Part shown: piece after piece, positions 25,056 to 35,449 of the stretch
Layout: each line of letters begins with the position of its first letter
Position numbering within the stretch: the first letter of the stretch is position 1
From: Sphagnum magellanicum
Lineage: Eukaryota; Streptophyta; Sphagnopsida; Sphagnales; Sphagnaceae
Direction of reading: 5' to 3'
Length of the DNA stretch: 64,000 nt
Assembly: GCA_021904315.1 (NCBI GenBank)
Contig: CM038907.1
Location: 28,899,223-28,963,222 of the forward strand
The notes under the pieces: model-generated
Seen by the model: only the letters and a program-made list of their open reading frames with translations
Database searches by the model: none
What the model was told of the DNA's origin: nothing
Position numbers and translations under genes: made by a program

Positions 25056-25402
25056 GGCCCGCTTTACACTAGGAGTTAGGGCTGAAAAAACTTGGGCCAA
25101 CTCTGAGCATTTTTTGCTTTTTGTCTGGCCCCAGGTTATTAATAAATGCTACAACATTGGCCACAAGGGTTGCACATTGGCTTCCCAAATTTGATGGTAT
25201 CTTTTTCTTCACTCTTGGGGCCAACACAAGGTCATAAAGTTCAACATTTATTAGTAACTTGCGGCTGACTGAAAAGATTTTTTCTTTTTTGGCCTTGACT
25301 CCTAGTGTAATTTAGCCCTTGGGACTGATTTCAACTTTTGCACCAATAGGAATGCGTGATTTGAGTTGAACATTGGCCTTGACTCCTATTGTAAAGTGGG
25401 CC
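25056..25402. mobile_element. Tourist-like MITE 2 with TAA target duplication
   Basis: The left end, GGCCCGCTTTACACTAGGAG, is inverted at the right end as CTCCTATTGTAAAGTGGGCC. The element is 347 bp and is flanked on both sides by TAA, the 3-bp target duplication expected for PIF/Harbinger (Tourist) MITEs. A third, internal copy of the terminus lies at about 25292-25317 (CTTGACTCCTAGTGTAATTT), so one element may have inserted in or recombined with another. Confidence 0.75.
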
Positions 25403-25754
25403 TAAAAGCAGGTCCACAGGTGCTGGGTATATGGCCCTAGACAGTAAATTTTGACTCAGCACAATGGCTTTGGCCTGGACATTTTCCCTGAGAATGCCAA
25501 GGCAGGCAAAAGGCTCAACAAAGGACAATACCTGCTGTTGATTGTTCAATAGATTGTTTTGACAGGTATTTGGTCCAAGTGGGTTGCTAATAGCTATTAT
25601 TGGTTACCGATCGTTTGTATTGTCAGTTTTAGTGTGGGGTTGGGAAAAAAAAAGAAAAGAAACTAATTCTGGTTTTCTGAAAATATTGTTTTCTATTACC
25701 ATATACTCAGAGCACCTGCAGAGCTGCTCTAAAAGATGATTTTAGCTATAACAA

Positions 25755-25885
25755 AAGGTGTGTTGTCAAGTGATTTCACTAAATTTTGAATGAATTCACT
25801 GGTTTAAATAATTAGTTTAAAAATAACGAATTCACTGGTCTAATGAATGGGAAGTAGTGAACTGCACCCACATTTTGTAATAATT
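25755..25885 (-). mobile_element. CACTA-like terminal segment, copy 2
   Basis: Read on the minus strand this repeats the family member at 1845-1965: TACAAAATGTGGG, then CAGTTCACTA, CATTCATTAGACCAGTGAATTC and a TTCAAAATTTAGTGAAATCA block. It sits inside the centre of the fold-back, against the right arm. Confidence 0.5.
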
Positions 25886-26741
25886 AGAAACAAACACAAA
25901 ACGTTTGTAACTTGGTACCAGTATAATGTTGGTTTGGTCAAGGCATGATATTTGTACCTGGTATCACATACAAATATTATCAGTGTTTTTTCTTTTCTCT
26001 CTCTCTCTTTTTTTTTTTTCCAATTTTGAGGTTTGTAAGCTTTGTCAAAATTTTCCATTTATTGAGCATTTTTTTCTCGAATTCGCACTGTTAAAACGAA
26101 TTTTCCCAATTTCTTCAAAGAAAATTAGCCACAGTTCGAAAAGTCATCAAGAAAAATCACTTTTCGGGAAAGAATTTCTTTTGTTCTTCCACTCCAGATT
26201 TATTTGTTATGACTGTCCATGTAATTTTTCCTTCTCTCCCCAGGCTGCTCCAGTCATAGCCACTAGCCAGGGTGAACCAGCACCTACTGTGGCACACTCA
26301 CCATCTTGAGCAAGGTGTCTTAGAGCCTGTCTTTGTCGATTAAGAGTCTGTGATTTTGTCTAAGAGCATCCACCCCAAAACTGTAAACAACTCCTTTATG
26401 TTAAAATAGAATAGTGTTTAATGATCACTATCCCGACCCACAAACGTCATTAAATTCCCTTTAAACACTCAAAGACCATTTATGTCTTTACATGTGGACC
26501 AGTAATAGTCACTGCATGTCCAAATCCATAGTAGAAAAAACCTTTTAAAGAGGTTAAAATGACCACTACAAAATCAACATCAATACCAGAGCGGAGCAGG
26601 AGTTACCCTATCCTGCTGTAAGATTTAATGAAAAGGGGTGTTTGCAGGTGTGGGGTGGAGATGCTCTAAGGACGCTACATGTATCTATAATGTTTGGAAG
26701 CTGCCCCCAAAAACTTTGGGATTTTCACCGTGGTTCAAGGG

Positions 26742-26993
26742 TAGGCCAGGTTCACCCTACCAAGGCAAATTGACCCCCGCATTGGGATCATGGTAAAAAT
26801 GGCAAAGCCCATTTAAATTGCTCATAAATATTCTAAATATTTATAAATATCATTTCCCTACACTATATCAAGGTCCCTAAGTCCAAATCTATAATTTTTG
26901 GGGCCTAATATGGCCATTTGAATGGGTTTTGGGGGTTTTCACGGTGATCCCAATGTGGGGGGTCAATTCACCTTGGCCGGTTCACCCAAGGCT
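26742..26993. mobile_element. Nested MITE A, right-arm copy
   Basis: Inverted copy of the unit at 23327-23572 with the same ends (GGCCAGGTTCACCCTACC; GGCCGGTTCACCCAAGG) and the same TTTATAAATATC centre. Its presence at the mirrored position in both arms shows that the MITE inserted before the arms were duplicated. Confidence 0.7.
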
Positions 26994-27469
26994 CAATTAA
27001 TCATGATTGCCTGCAACATGAGCTCTGGCAGAACGCTTCAATAATGCACTGGGTGAAATCAGCCAACAGCAGGAAACGTGTGGATGAATAATTTTTTGGG
27101 TCAGTTTTGAGATATAGCCCAAGTGGCTATCACCGGTAGGAAGACTTAGTCAGATTTGGCTATGAGCTAAATATGGCATTAGAAAATCTTAAACATCTTT
27201 CTCTTATTTTTGGCTACCTACTTGAAAACCATGTATGGAAATCTGACGATTTTTCTTTGGATTTGGTCGAATTTTGGCTATTGAGAATCTCAAGAAGCAT
27301 TTTATTTTAGCACTTTTTAAATTTATGACTTAGCTTTTTTTCGGCTATAGTTTTTTGGTAGAAGAGAGGTCAGTGTGTGGATGTGAACAAAAGTCATGAT
27401 GAGAATAATGGAGGAGGCCAGAGGGAAAAAGTAAAGCGTGTTTGACAAGTCTCAAGGTGACATTGCTAT

Positions 27470-28590
27470 AAACATTGTTTAGTGCTCATGTGTTTGAAAT
27501 AAAATTGCCAAAGCATGGAAATCTCTAAGTCAAAAACTAAAGAAGTTTCCTTCCTTAATAGTCAACATTTGGATAGGGAAGTATGGCGGTCTACAAAATT
27601 TGAAAAGGGGGGGGGGACTTGGATTTGATAAGAAAAGGTAACTGAGTTGTACAAGAAAGGCTTGAAAAAGGTGGGATCCATCATTCACAAATAAACTAGG
27701 AAAAACAATGACAACATCTGAGGCTGAAAATGAGTTTGGTTTGAAGCCAGATGAGAACCATTTATGTGCAAGGTGAGTGTAATAATTAAATGGGGATGTA
27801 ATGAAAAAGAAAAGGAAAACCAAACAAATATTATTTGTATAATCCTCACTTAAACATACAGAAATGTAGAATAACAACGATGCAATAGAAATACCAATTG
27901 ATAACAATTAAGCAGCTATAAACTATCCTATCAATTTCAAACTATGGGTTGTAAGGAACCAACATGCTATGACTTCCCTCTTCATGAGCCCACTACTCAT
28001 ATGTGGCAATTTAATATTTGCAACACCTTTTCCCAATCCCTAACACATTTGTCTCCCACAAAGATACATTGAAACACATCCCACACGAAAGCTCATGATT
28101 TAAATAGTACAAATGTTTCAACATGATACTACACAATACGTAATCTGAGTCTCCCAATTCTCAAGACACTAGTTCCTGTAGTAGAAAAATGAAACACATC
28201 CCACACACTAGCACAAGGAGTTGGACAAAGAAGAAATAAGGTTTTGGTCAGACCATCAACACATTCTACATTGCCCATTAGATCCCTCTCAAGAGTCACA
28301 TTCCCTTTAGAGTTCCCACAGTAGTGGACATTGTTTCCCAAAACAACAAGATTTTAAAGCAACTAATTGCCACCTGAATCGCTTTCGAAATCCTTTAGGT
28401 GGTTCATCGTTTCCCTAGCATCACCCCTAAATACTATTACTACATCTACCTTTTTTCCTTTGTATCTAAAGGAATTATAAAGGAAACAAACACAAAGTGA
28501 GAGTCGAGAAACAAACAATAGTAGGGCATTCTTCCCATGTTGTCATTATGGTCCCACTAAACTTCACACATAAACTCCATCATTCCAACA
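27470..28590. other. Intergenic DNA, no supportable gene
   Basis: Short open frames occur on the minus strand (27530-27907 and 28129-28341) without motifs, splice context or family resemblance. A run of nine G lies near 27607. Confidence 0.4.
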
Positions 28591-28596
28591 AGATCA

Positions 28597-28983
28597 TTAA
28601 TCTCTAGAAAAATAAAACCAAAGAACAATGGAAAAGCTTAGCTTTAACCCCCCCCCCCCCCCACCCCTGCCCCCCCTCTCCATCTCCAAGTGCTTTTCAT
28701 ATACAGTGAAGCTCCTTGCTCCATAATTTGAATACTCAAGCAAATAGTGCAACAATAGTTCACACCATGCATTATAAACCGCCCACATCAAAACTAATAG
28801 ACACAAAATAACACCAAGAACCATTGGAATACTAAGCAACAATAAAAATGCCGCATTCCATAATTTGCAAGAAACTAAAAAAAAAACAAGAAAAAGCAAA
28901 GCACTCCATCCATAACTACCTTCCCCATCACCATTAACTACCAAAAGCATTGTTGTGTTCAGACTTTTAGTAGTTGATGGCAT
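28597..28983 (-). CDS. Hypothetical small hydrophobic protein
   Basis: A 128-codon frame starting with ATG at 28983. Residues about 25-60 form one or two membrane segments (WSALLFLVFFLV and LLLLSIPMVLGVILCLLVLM), followed by an aromatic stretch and a Gly-rich run (GGRGGGGGG) that comes from a homopolymer C tract on the plus strand. I do not recognise it. The membrane profile is regular enough to keep it as a candidate. The C tract would make the frame prone to slippage after it, and the sequence could equally be chance. Confidence 0.25.
   Translation of the reverse strand: MPSTTKSLNTTMLLVVNGDGEGSYGWSALLFLVFFLVSCKLWNAAFLLLLSIPMVLGVILCLLVLMWAVYNAWCELLLHYLLEYSNYGARSFTVYEKHLEMERGGRGGGGGGLKLSFSIVLWFYFSRD
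28650..28663. repeat. Homopolymer C tract
   Basis: About 14 consecutive C followed by further C-rich sequence. It is likely to be length-variable and a place where the assembly may be wrong. Confidence 0.85.
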
Positions 28984-29499
28984 TGTTTCACCTGGCTATG
29001 ATTTCATCACCTTCAATCCATGTCATAGGGGGGTAATCACAAAAGTAGAATTCAATGCCATGGAAGCAAAAGTGAGGGATTGGGTTGGTCTTATAAACAT
29101 CAAAACGACTATGAACTAGAAATGGTGCTACAAGCTTCCCATTTATTTAGGCCTACCATCTCCCCTAGACTTGTGACCATCAATATTCCCAATGAGATTT
29201 CTAAATTTTATCTAGGGCTCCATTTGAAACCTCTGCAACCTTGGACTAATGTGGGTTTGGAAGTTCATTTCATTTTCAAGGTCAGCTATGTAAAGTTAGA
29301 GTTTAGGAAATCTTTAAGTGCTAAAATAAAATTTTATTGCAACTCTTCTATGGTAGATTGGAGAAACTAGATTTTTACCTATTAGCATGGGTATGGGGGG
29401 ATGAGTCAAAACTTTTTTCATACACCCCTAGCTAAGGGAGGGAAATGCTTAGGAATAAATTAAGGTTATGTAGATCAGCCCATGATAAATGGAGGAGTC

Positions 29500-30601
29500 T
29501 CCATCACATCACGTTTAGATTGGTGTGGGCTAAAGTTTGGTTGAGGAACAAATCAAAGAAAGAAGCCAATTTTATATGGTCGTTGTGACATAAAATGGTT
29601 TTTGTGAATACTTAGAGAGCAAAGATTAGGCAACAATTGGAGATTTTTTGCCCCTTTTGTGGTAATGTGGTGGCCGGATTTAAGCTTCACCAATTTTGGG
29701 AGTGACATTGGTGCAAAGAACTTGGCACTAGCTATTAATATAATTAATAGACTACATGCCAGACCAAGTAGGAATGAGCCATGGAAGAACCTCTTTGTGA
29801 ACTAGTGTTTGTTTGGTGATAGGCTTAAACGATTTAGCCTTGTGTGGCACTTGCCAAAAGGTATTGTCTTATAGTCTATATCTCTTGTGTGAAGCTGCCT
29901 TGTAGTCTATATGGATTGAGAGAGGAATGATTTGGTGTTTAACAAGAAGAGATGGTCTTAGCACTAGGTTGAATCTCTTGTGTGAAGCTGCCTTGTAGTC
30001 TATATGGATTGAGAGAGGAATGATTTGGTATTTCACTAGAAGAGATGGTCTTAGCACCAAGTTGAATCTCTTGTGTGGAGACTGTATGGGAGATTGACTA
30101 AAAAAGAGATGTTACATAGTATTGGCAAGGTGCCAAATAGAGAAGCTACTATATTGTCAAGCTTTGATAAATTGTGGGGGGCTAAAGAGGTTATGTGTCT
30201 AAGATTGGATAAGAAAGTCTTCTAGAGCTTCCACTGTCCCAAGGTGGCTAGTATTGTCAAGTGAGCTTTTTGGTACCCCAGGGGCCCCTGAGTTGAGGAC
30301 CCTTGGTATGACCCCGGTTTGTTCTTGTTGGGCCCTGTCCCTGTGGGGACGGGGACTATTGCATTGGATCCAACTTTTTGAAGTTTTACGTTATTAGAAT
30401 CAGTTTCACATTAGGTGAACTGGTTTCTTTGGGGTAAGTGTTTAGACTGTTTAGATTGGAACGGATTTTTTTGGGTGTTCAGAGTGTGGACACACAGTAG
30501 GTAGATGTACAACATCTTATCTATTGGCAGGGCCAGCATGTTTGTGATGCCTTGTTCATCTTATTTTACCTTTTAAAAAAAATTAATTTCAAAAAAAAAA
30601 A
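29500..30601 (+). pseudogene. Decayed 3' end of a LINE (non-LTR retrotransposon)
   Basis: The sequence encodes the C-terminal zinc-knuckle region (zf-RVT) of plant LINE reverse transcriptases, broken by stops and shifts. Near 29520-29640 comes WLRNKSKKEANFIWSL and RAKIRQQLEIF. At 29649 comes CPFCGNV, then HQFWE, a stop, and HWCKEL. From about 29905 comes ERNDLVFNKKRW, the usual IWIERN motif shifted by a small insertion. The end is A-rich (two A runs at 30573-30601), as expected for a LINE 3' end. No ORF1, endonuclease or catalytic RT motif (YADD) is visible, so this is a 5'-truncated or heavily decayed copy. Confidence 0.7.
29880..30066. repeat. Tandem duplication of about 90 bp inside the LINE relic
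   Basis: A block with TCTCTTGTGTGAAGCTGCC, TTGTAGTCTATATGGATTG, AGAGAGGAATGATTTGGT and AAGAGATGGTCTTAGCAC is present twice in a row, with a partial third start at about 30066. Only a few substitutions separate the copies, so the duplication is younger than the decay of the LINE. Confidence 0.8.
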
Positions 30602-31800
30602 GTTTTACTCCTTAAAGGAAAGTTAAGTTAAGATGGGAAAAGCAAGTTTACATATCAAGCTATATCTTTAAGTTCCAAGTTGTTTTAACAAATTGCTGCA
30701 ATGGACCAATCATATGGCTCAAACATATGGGTCCATTCCTACAAAAATTACCAGAACTTTGATAAAAGAAAGCTGGGCCAAGGATAGGTGTACCATAGTC
30801 CAGCATGTACCAGTCTTTGGAAGGAGCCCCATAGCTTGTAATTGCCCCATAGCTTGTAATTGATTGGTGAATAAATCAATCAATGGTTAAATTTATTCCT
30901 TGTTTCAGCTCCATGTCTATCATGGTAAAATCAATTTCAGAACTCCAAATGCAGGCCCACAATCCACTAATCTCCTAATAATTTCTTTGCTTTGCAGTGG
31001 TAGAAAGGGACTGTAGTGTTCATAACTATCCCTTGTGCAAATGTTGACACTCTAATTGGCTGTAAGGTTGCAAGTTTCAATCCATGACCTTCAACCTCCG
31101 TGTCATTAGTGACCTACTAGTTAGCACCCTGGGCTCTCATTGGCCTAATGATATGGTAACCCTTCATAGATTGGATGAAACATTTCAGAACCCCCCTCTG
31201 CATGGACGAAAAGGAGGCATCTCAATTCTCACGAGGGATGGTTATGTCCAGTAACCAATGAGAGGGCGCTAGTTGCCACAAATAGTCTCGCCACTTCCAC
31301 ACCTCAACTATTCCCAGTAACCAGTGCCCTCTCACTGGTTACCTAGCCCTAACCAGTGAGTGCAGGTTCAGATATGATTGGGGTTAGTGCCTGCATTGAA
31401 GATAAACCCATCAAATTCTGACATTACAAAAAAGTACAATCCAAAGAAGCGTAGGAAACTATTCACAATGATCATGATAGAACTTTAGAAGCAGAATCAT
31501 GAGCTTCTTGTTCTCTCAGCTGGGGAAGTTCATCCATCAGGTGCCATGATACTGGCCTTGTTACCAGCAACACACATTCATTGAGATAGGCAAGATTTGA
31601 TAAGGCAGCACACCTGTGTCTTTGTGACTACGGCTTTCCTTCCATGTTCTTCATGATGGCAGGATAACTGCAGCTTTGCAGATGTTTGAGCAACCACTGG
31701 CAGCAAGAATGTAGGAAGTGACATCCATGCATTCCACCGTTCACAAGTTTGGGCTCCTCCATTTCAACTCCCAGTTGCAATCTTCATCTCATCTCTTGCT
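30602..31800. other. Intergenic DNA with a short hairpin
   Basis: No gene seen. An 18-bp direct repeat (CCCCATAGCTTGTAATTG) occurs twice near 30826-30861. A stem is formed by CCAGTAACCAATGAGAGGGC (about 31249) and its near complement GCCCTCTCACTGGTTAC (about 31325), with about 50 bases of loop. It could be a MITE remnant. Confidence 0.45.
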
Positions 31801-31940
31801 TCAGTGAATAACCACAGGACACCCTGTAGCAGGAGCTAAAAAAATCCTCAGGGATTTCTGAGTCACCCAAAGCCTTCTTCTACAAGAAAATCTGAGGAAA
31901 GAAGGAACTTTTTGCAGAGGATTGAGTATTGGGTAAGAAA

Positions 31941-33218
31941 CTACAATAGCTTCTTGTGGAGAACTGGAGGGAATGAGATTCCTGCCCTCATGGCCACGCT
32001 CAAAATACCACAAGTTTCTTCCCCCACAGCATCGGTAACTGGGCTTGAATGCATTCTCACAACATCCATTACTGTTTTGGGAAATCTTTGGACTGGTGTA
32101 TGTGAGGCTTCTATTATTCTCTGGGCCTTTCCTTGCCCACGTATGTCTAGAGCACTTGGCTTCCACTTGAAGCTAGGCCCAATCTCTTCCATGTCAATTT
32201 CTTCTCCTAAGCAGTTTATCTGACAGCTCTGATCTCCTCTCACACTAGTGTCTGCAAGCTCATACTCTGCAACGCCTGTACTCGCTGCTACATCTGTCCC
32301 ATTTCTGAGGTTCTTTATCATAACTGTCTCAGCCCCTACCAATTGGTTATGGGGACATGATTCCTCATGTTGTTCACTTTGCTTGTCTACTCCACTTGCT
32401 GGCTCCTGAGTCAACCACCTTGAATGCTCAAATTCCATTTGCAGATTGATTTCCTTGATCATTCCAACTACCTCATGTCTGAGGGTAGGCTGTATAACTC
32501 CTCTTTCATCATGTGGTACTTGACTCACAGGTGCAAGTATGGTCCCTTCACTAATCCCCACTCTTGTAACAGCAGCAAGATCTTTGGAAAGAACAACTGC
32601 TGGCAATTCTTCACTGACCATAACAGGTGGGGACTGTATAGCTTGAGCAGTTGTTGCTGGAGAGAGTTGCACAGATATTTCAGCAATTGGAATGAGAGGT
32701 TCAAGTGGAGGTGTACCATCAGAGCATGTCTGTGTTTGTGTATGTGTTTCCATAGGAAGCTGAGTGAGGGGCTGCATGCTCAAGAAGTTTGCAGATGCCT
32801 GCATATGGAGGACTCTCTGGTGGCTTGTCTGACATGAGTGTGTAGGAGACTGAGAGCGATCACTTTCAAATGCTGCAACATAGCTGTCATCACTGTTCAC
32901 CCTGTCATCTCCATCTTGTACTTCCTCCTCCAATGCTAGTGGGATTGGAGGCGATGCCCATTCCACTGGATCTTGGGTGAACCCGATATTACATTTGGTG
33001 TCATCAGAATCCTCAGAGTCTGACGTGAGTAGGGCTCCTGGCAGCCCAGTGGGCACTACATGAGAAAAGTTCAGGAAGGGCTGGCTTGGTGTCTCATCCA
33101 GTGTGCATCGCTTGCTTGCTCTATGCTCCCATCCCTCACAGAGATTGAGGACCTCCTCCTGAGAATCTGACACATAGCAGTGCTTCTCTAAGGCAAGGGT
33201 AGTAGCAGAGACAGGCAT
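31941..33218 (-). CDS. Unrecognised 425-residue acidic, Ser/Thr/Pro-rich protein
   Basis: An uninterrupted frame from ATG at 33218 (GCACAATGCC context) to 31941, far longer than expected by chance here. The product is low in complexity and acidic in its first third (SDSEDSDD and LALEEEVQDGDDRVNSDDS), Gln/Thr/Pro-rich in the middle, and has a short basic C-terminal part (FKWKPSALDIRGQGKAQR). I see no signal peptide, membrane segment or known domain. It may be a single-exon gene, or one large exon whose 3' end splices into the frame at 31801-32166. A 69-codon minus-strand frame at 33255-33464 ends 37 bp upstream and could be a uORF or an upstream exon. Neither function nor family can be given. 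Confidence 0.5.
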   Translation of the reverse strand: MPVSATTLALEKHCYVSDSQEEVLNLCEGWEHRASKRCTLDETPSQPFLNFSHVVPTGLPGALLTSDSEDSDDTKCNIGFTQDPVEWASPPIPLALEEEVQDGDDRVNSDDSYVAAFESDRSQSPTHSCQTSHQRVLHMQASANFLSMQPLTQLPMETHTQTQTCSDGTPPLEPLIPIAEISVQLSPATTAQAIQSPPVMVSEELPAVVLSKDLAAVTRVGISEGTILAPVSQVPHDERGVIQPTLRHEVVGMIKEINLQMEFEHSRWLTQEPASGVDKQSEQHEESCPHNQLVGAETVMIKNLRNGTDVAASTGVAEYELADTSVRGDQSCQINCLGEEIDMEEIGPSFKWKPSALDIRGQGKAQRIIEASHTPVQRFPKTVMDVVRMHSSPVTDAVGEETCGILSVAMRAGISFPPVLHKKLL

Positions 33219-33446
33219 TGTGCTCCACCATATGTGTTAACCTTCACCAGCTAGTTAAGAAACTCCAAACATGCCCTCAAGCTTCATAGCTCTTTCTGCT
33301 GCACCAACCATCCCGGGTCTCGGAAGTCTGATTAAAATCACATCATATAGCCAGCATCTGATCCTCCAAGCATCTGAGAAAACATAGGCTCGCAGGATCT
33401 GTACCATAGATAAATTTTTAACAAGTTGGTGAGAGATAATACAAAG

Positions 33447-33745
33447 CACAATTCTCCTTATCAATTGCTATGGAAGCTAATCCCCATAGACTCACTGCCA
33501 TCTTCAACCGGGCAGAAAGAAGTTATCATGCACTTGGGAAAAAGCCCTAAAAAGGAAATGCAGTGCCAAATGTGCTTCAACCCTTCTTAAACAATTCTCC
33601 TTATCAATTGCAGATGCTTTGCAAGCCGATCCCCATAGACCCACTGCTATCTTCAACCTAGCAGAAAGAAGTTATCATGCACCTGGAAAAAACCCTAAAA
33701 AGGAACTGCAGTGTACCAAATGTGCTTCATAAAACCCTTCTTAAA
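33447..33745. repeat. Tandem duplication of about 146 bp
   Basis: The block from ACAATTCTCCTTATCAATTG through CCCCATAGAC, ATCTTCAACC, GCAGAAAGAAGTTATCATGC, CCCTAAAAAGGAA and CCAAATGTGCTTCA is present twice (about 33447-33590 and 33592-33740), with a partial third piece (AATTGCAGTGCCAAAT) after it. It lies upstream of the 425-residue ORF on the minus strand and may be part of its 5' region. Confidence 0.8.
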
Positions 33746-34149
33746 ACCCTAAAGTGCAATTGCAGTGCCAAATTTGCTTCAACCCTTTCTTAAAACCCAC
33801 AATAAAAAAGCTAGTGACAAATCATCAAGAGCATGAGAAGGTATACTCACTCACAATATGACTGACTGCCCAGAAGAGATTTCCAATTACCAAGCCAATC
33901 AGTCCATCAGAAGAAGCATTCAGGTAGCGCAAACTTGCAAGAAAAAAAGTTGGGATCCTTCAGTGAAAACTGCAGTAGTGTGCGTCCACAGGGGGGTCCT
34001 GGTTTCACATACCCTTTCAATAATGTCTTGATACCTAACATGAGATCTTCTTCCTTTTGTAGCTAGTAATCCGCTTTCCTGCCATCTCTACACCATGAGA
34101 AAATCAGAGAGATTCATCAAACCTTCTTGCAAAAACACTGAACAAGGTC

Positions 34150-34775
34150 TTCTTCTTGGGTCTACCTGACCTAACCGCTGCTCAAAATCCACATGCCCGT
34201 TGTACAAAATCAACATGCCCGTTGTGCAAAATCCACATGCCCAGTGTGTAAAATCATGAAAACCATTACGTTATGGAAGTTGAAAGCCTATTCTTTTTCT
34301 GGCGAAATTTCGCCAAAAAGAGAAATTAAAAATTCGAAATTCGAAAATGAGGTGATTTTCGACGGTTTCAGTCGCCAGAAGTGAGGGAAACATTTACTAA
34401 AAGTCGCCAGATTTCTATACTTATTTTTCAGTGATGTAGCCATAAATATACAAGGTTGATTAAAGATTTGTGCTTTATATCTGGTTTATAGAGAAATTTG
34501 GCTAAATATTCGTAGGGAAGATTGCCATTTTTTCTTCATCTTCCTATGGATGATCGTCTTTTGGGCTACAATAAAATAATTCCTTAGAAAAAAATTGCCG
34601 GGTACAGGAGGCCATTGTGCCCGTTTCTCTGCCCTTTCAAAAATATTGGCGAGTCCGGTAGAGACCATCATGCCCGTTTCGTTACCCGTTTGGAAATTTC
34701 TGCGAGCCTGATAGCCCAAATTCCTCATGGGCAGCACCTAACCGGGCACAATGGCCTGCCCGGCACGTTTCCATG
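34150..34775. repeat. Dispersed repeat, copy 1, upstream of the rhomboid gene
   Basis: Starts with GGGTCTACCTGACCTAACC and a short tandem repeat of AAAATCCACATGCCCGTTG (three copies at about 34181-34250). It ends with GGGCACAATGGCCTGCCCGG, whose rough complement GGCCATTGTGCCCG occurs inside at about 34620, so the right part is partly palindromic. The same opening and the same GCCATTGTGCC palindromes occur at 46911-47440, just upstream of the RS2Z gene. Two related copies, each within about 1.5 kb of a gene start, mark a repeat family, probably a small DNA transposon. Confidence 0.6.
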
Positions 34776-35449
34776 ATACGAAGAGCGACGTGATCTCGCT
34801 CGACGTGCGTCCACGCACTCTCTGCACACCACTTTTGCACCAAATTTCCTCGCAACAATTTTGTTTTTTTTGGCAGCTGTTGTTGTAGTTAACTGCACTC
34901 TCTTCTTCTGGGCTTCTTTGTATGTCTTTAGGATCCACAAAAACACTACGCCGTTGGCAATCGGGGAAGAACAGGAAGGTTGAAAGCTGGCGGAACAGGG
35001 AGCAAGCGAAGAGGAGATGAGGAACGTGGTCACTGAGGTACTTATCACCATTTCCATACATTGATCTTGTTGATAGATAGGGGAAAGAAAGAAAAAAAAG
35101 GAAATTTTGGAGTCTCTTCTGTGCGCCCCGTTTTGTTGTTGTTGTTTTCTTTTTTTGGCCACGATTTTTCTCTCTATTTTGTAGTGGATTCAAGGATTAG
35201 GGTTGAATTTTTCTGTCAATTTATTGGTGACGAAAATCTGGCAATCTTTCTTGCAGTAAAGCCTCTGTACAGTAACAATGTCAAGCAATGAGATTGTTAG
35301 AGTGTACAGAGGTTTGTGTGCCTGCCTATAGACTAGGGTTCTTTGTGCTTGGTAATCATGTCAAGCATGAGATTGTCATCAGAGTACAGAGAGCTGTCAA
35401 TTAGGTTTCACACATATGAATTGGGAAACTCATTGGTGGACATGGATGG

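Larger units (their letters stand above)
22847..27466. mobile_element. Large fold-back element, arms about 1.5 kb
   Basis: The left arm (22847 to about 24325) reappears inverted as the right arm (about 25980 to 27466). Paired landmarks are GCAATGTCACCTT at 22847 with its complement ending at 27466, ACGTTTCCTGCTGTTGG near 23234 with its complement near 27070, GCTCATGTTGCAGGC near 23290 with its complement near 27010, and GCAGCTTCAAAACATTAT near 23610 with its diverged complement near 26690. Arms are roughly 85-90 percent alike by eye, with small indels. The 1.65-kb centre has no recognisable transposase. The structure fits a non-autonomous long-TIR or fold-back element, or an inverted duplication of a MITE cluster. 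A transcript through it would form a long hairpin RNA, a possible siRNA source (inference). Confidence 0.85.

Noticed and set aside
31072..31082. Second tRNA-like B box (AGTTTCAATCC)
   Set aside because: No A box at the right distance on the same strand and no A-rich tail nearby.
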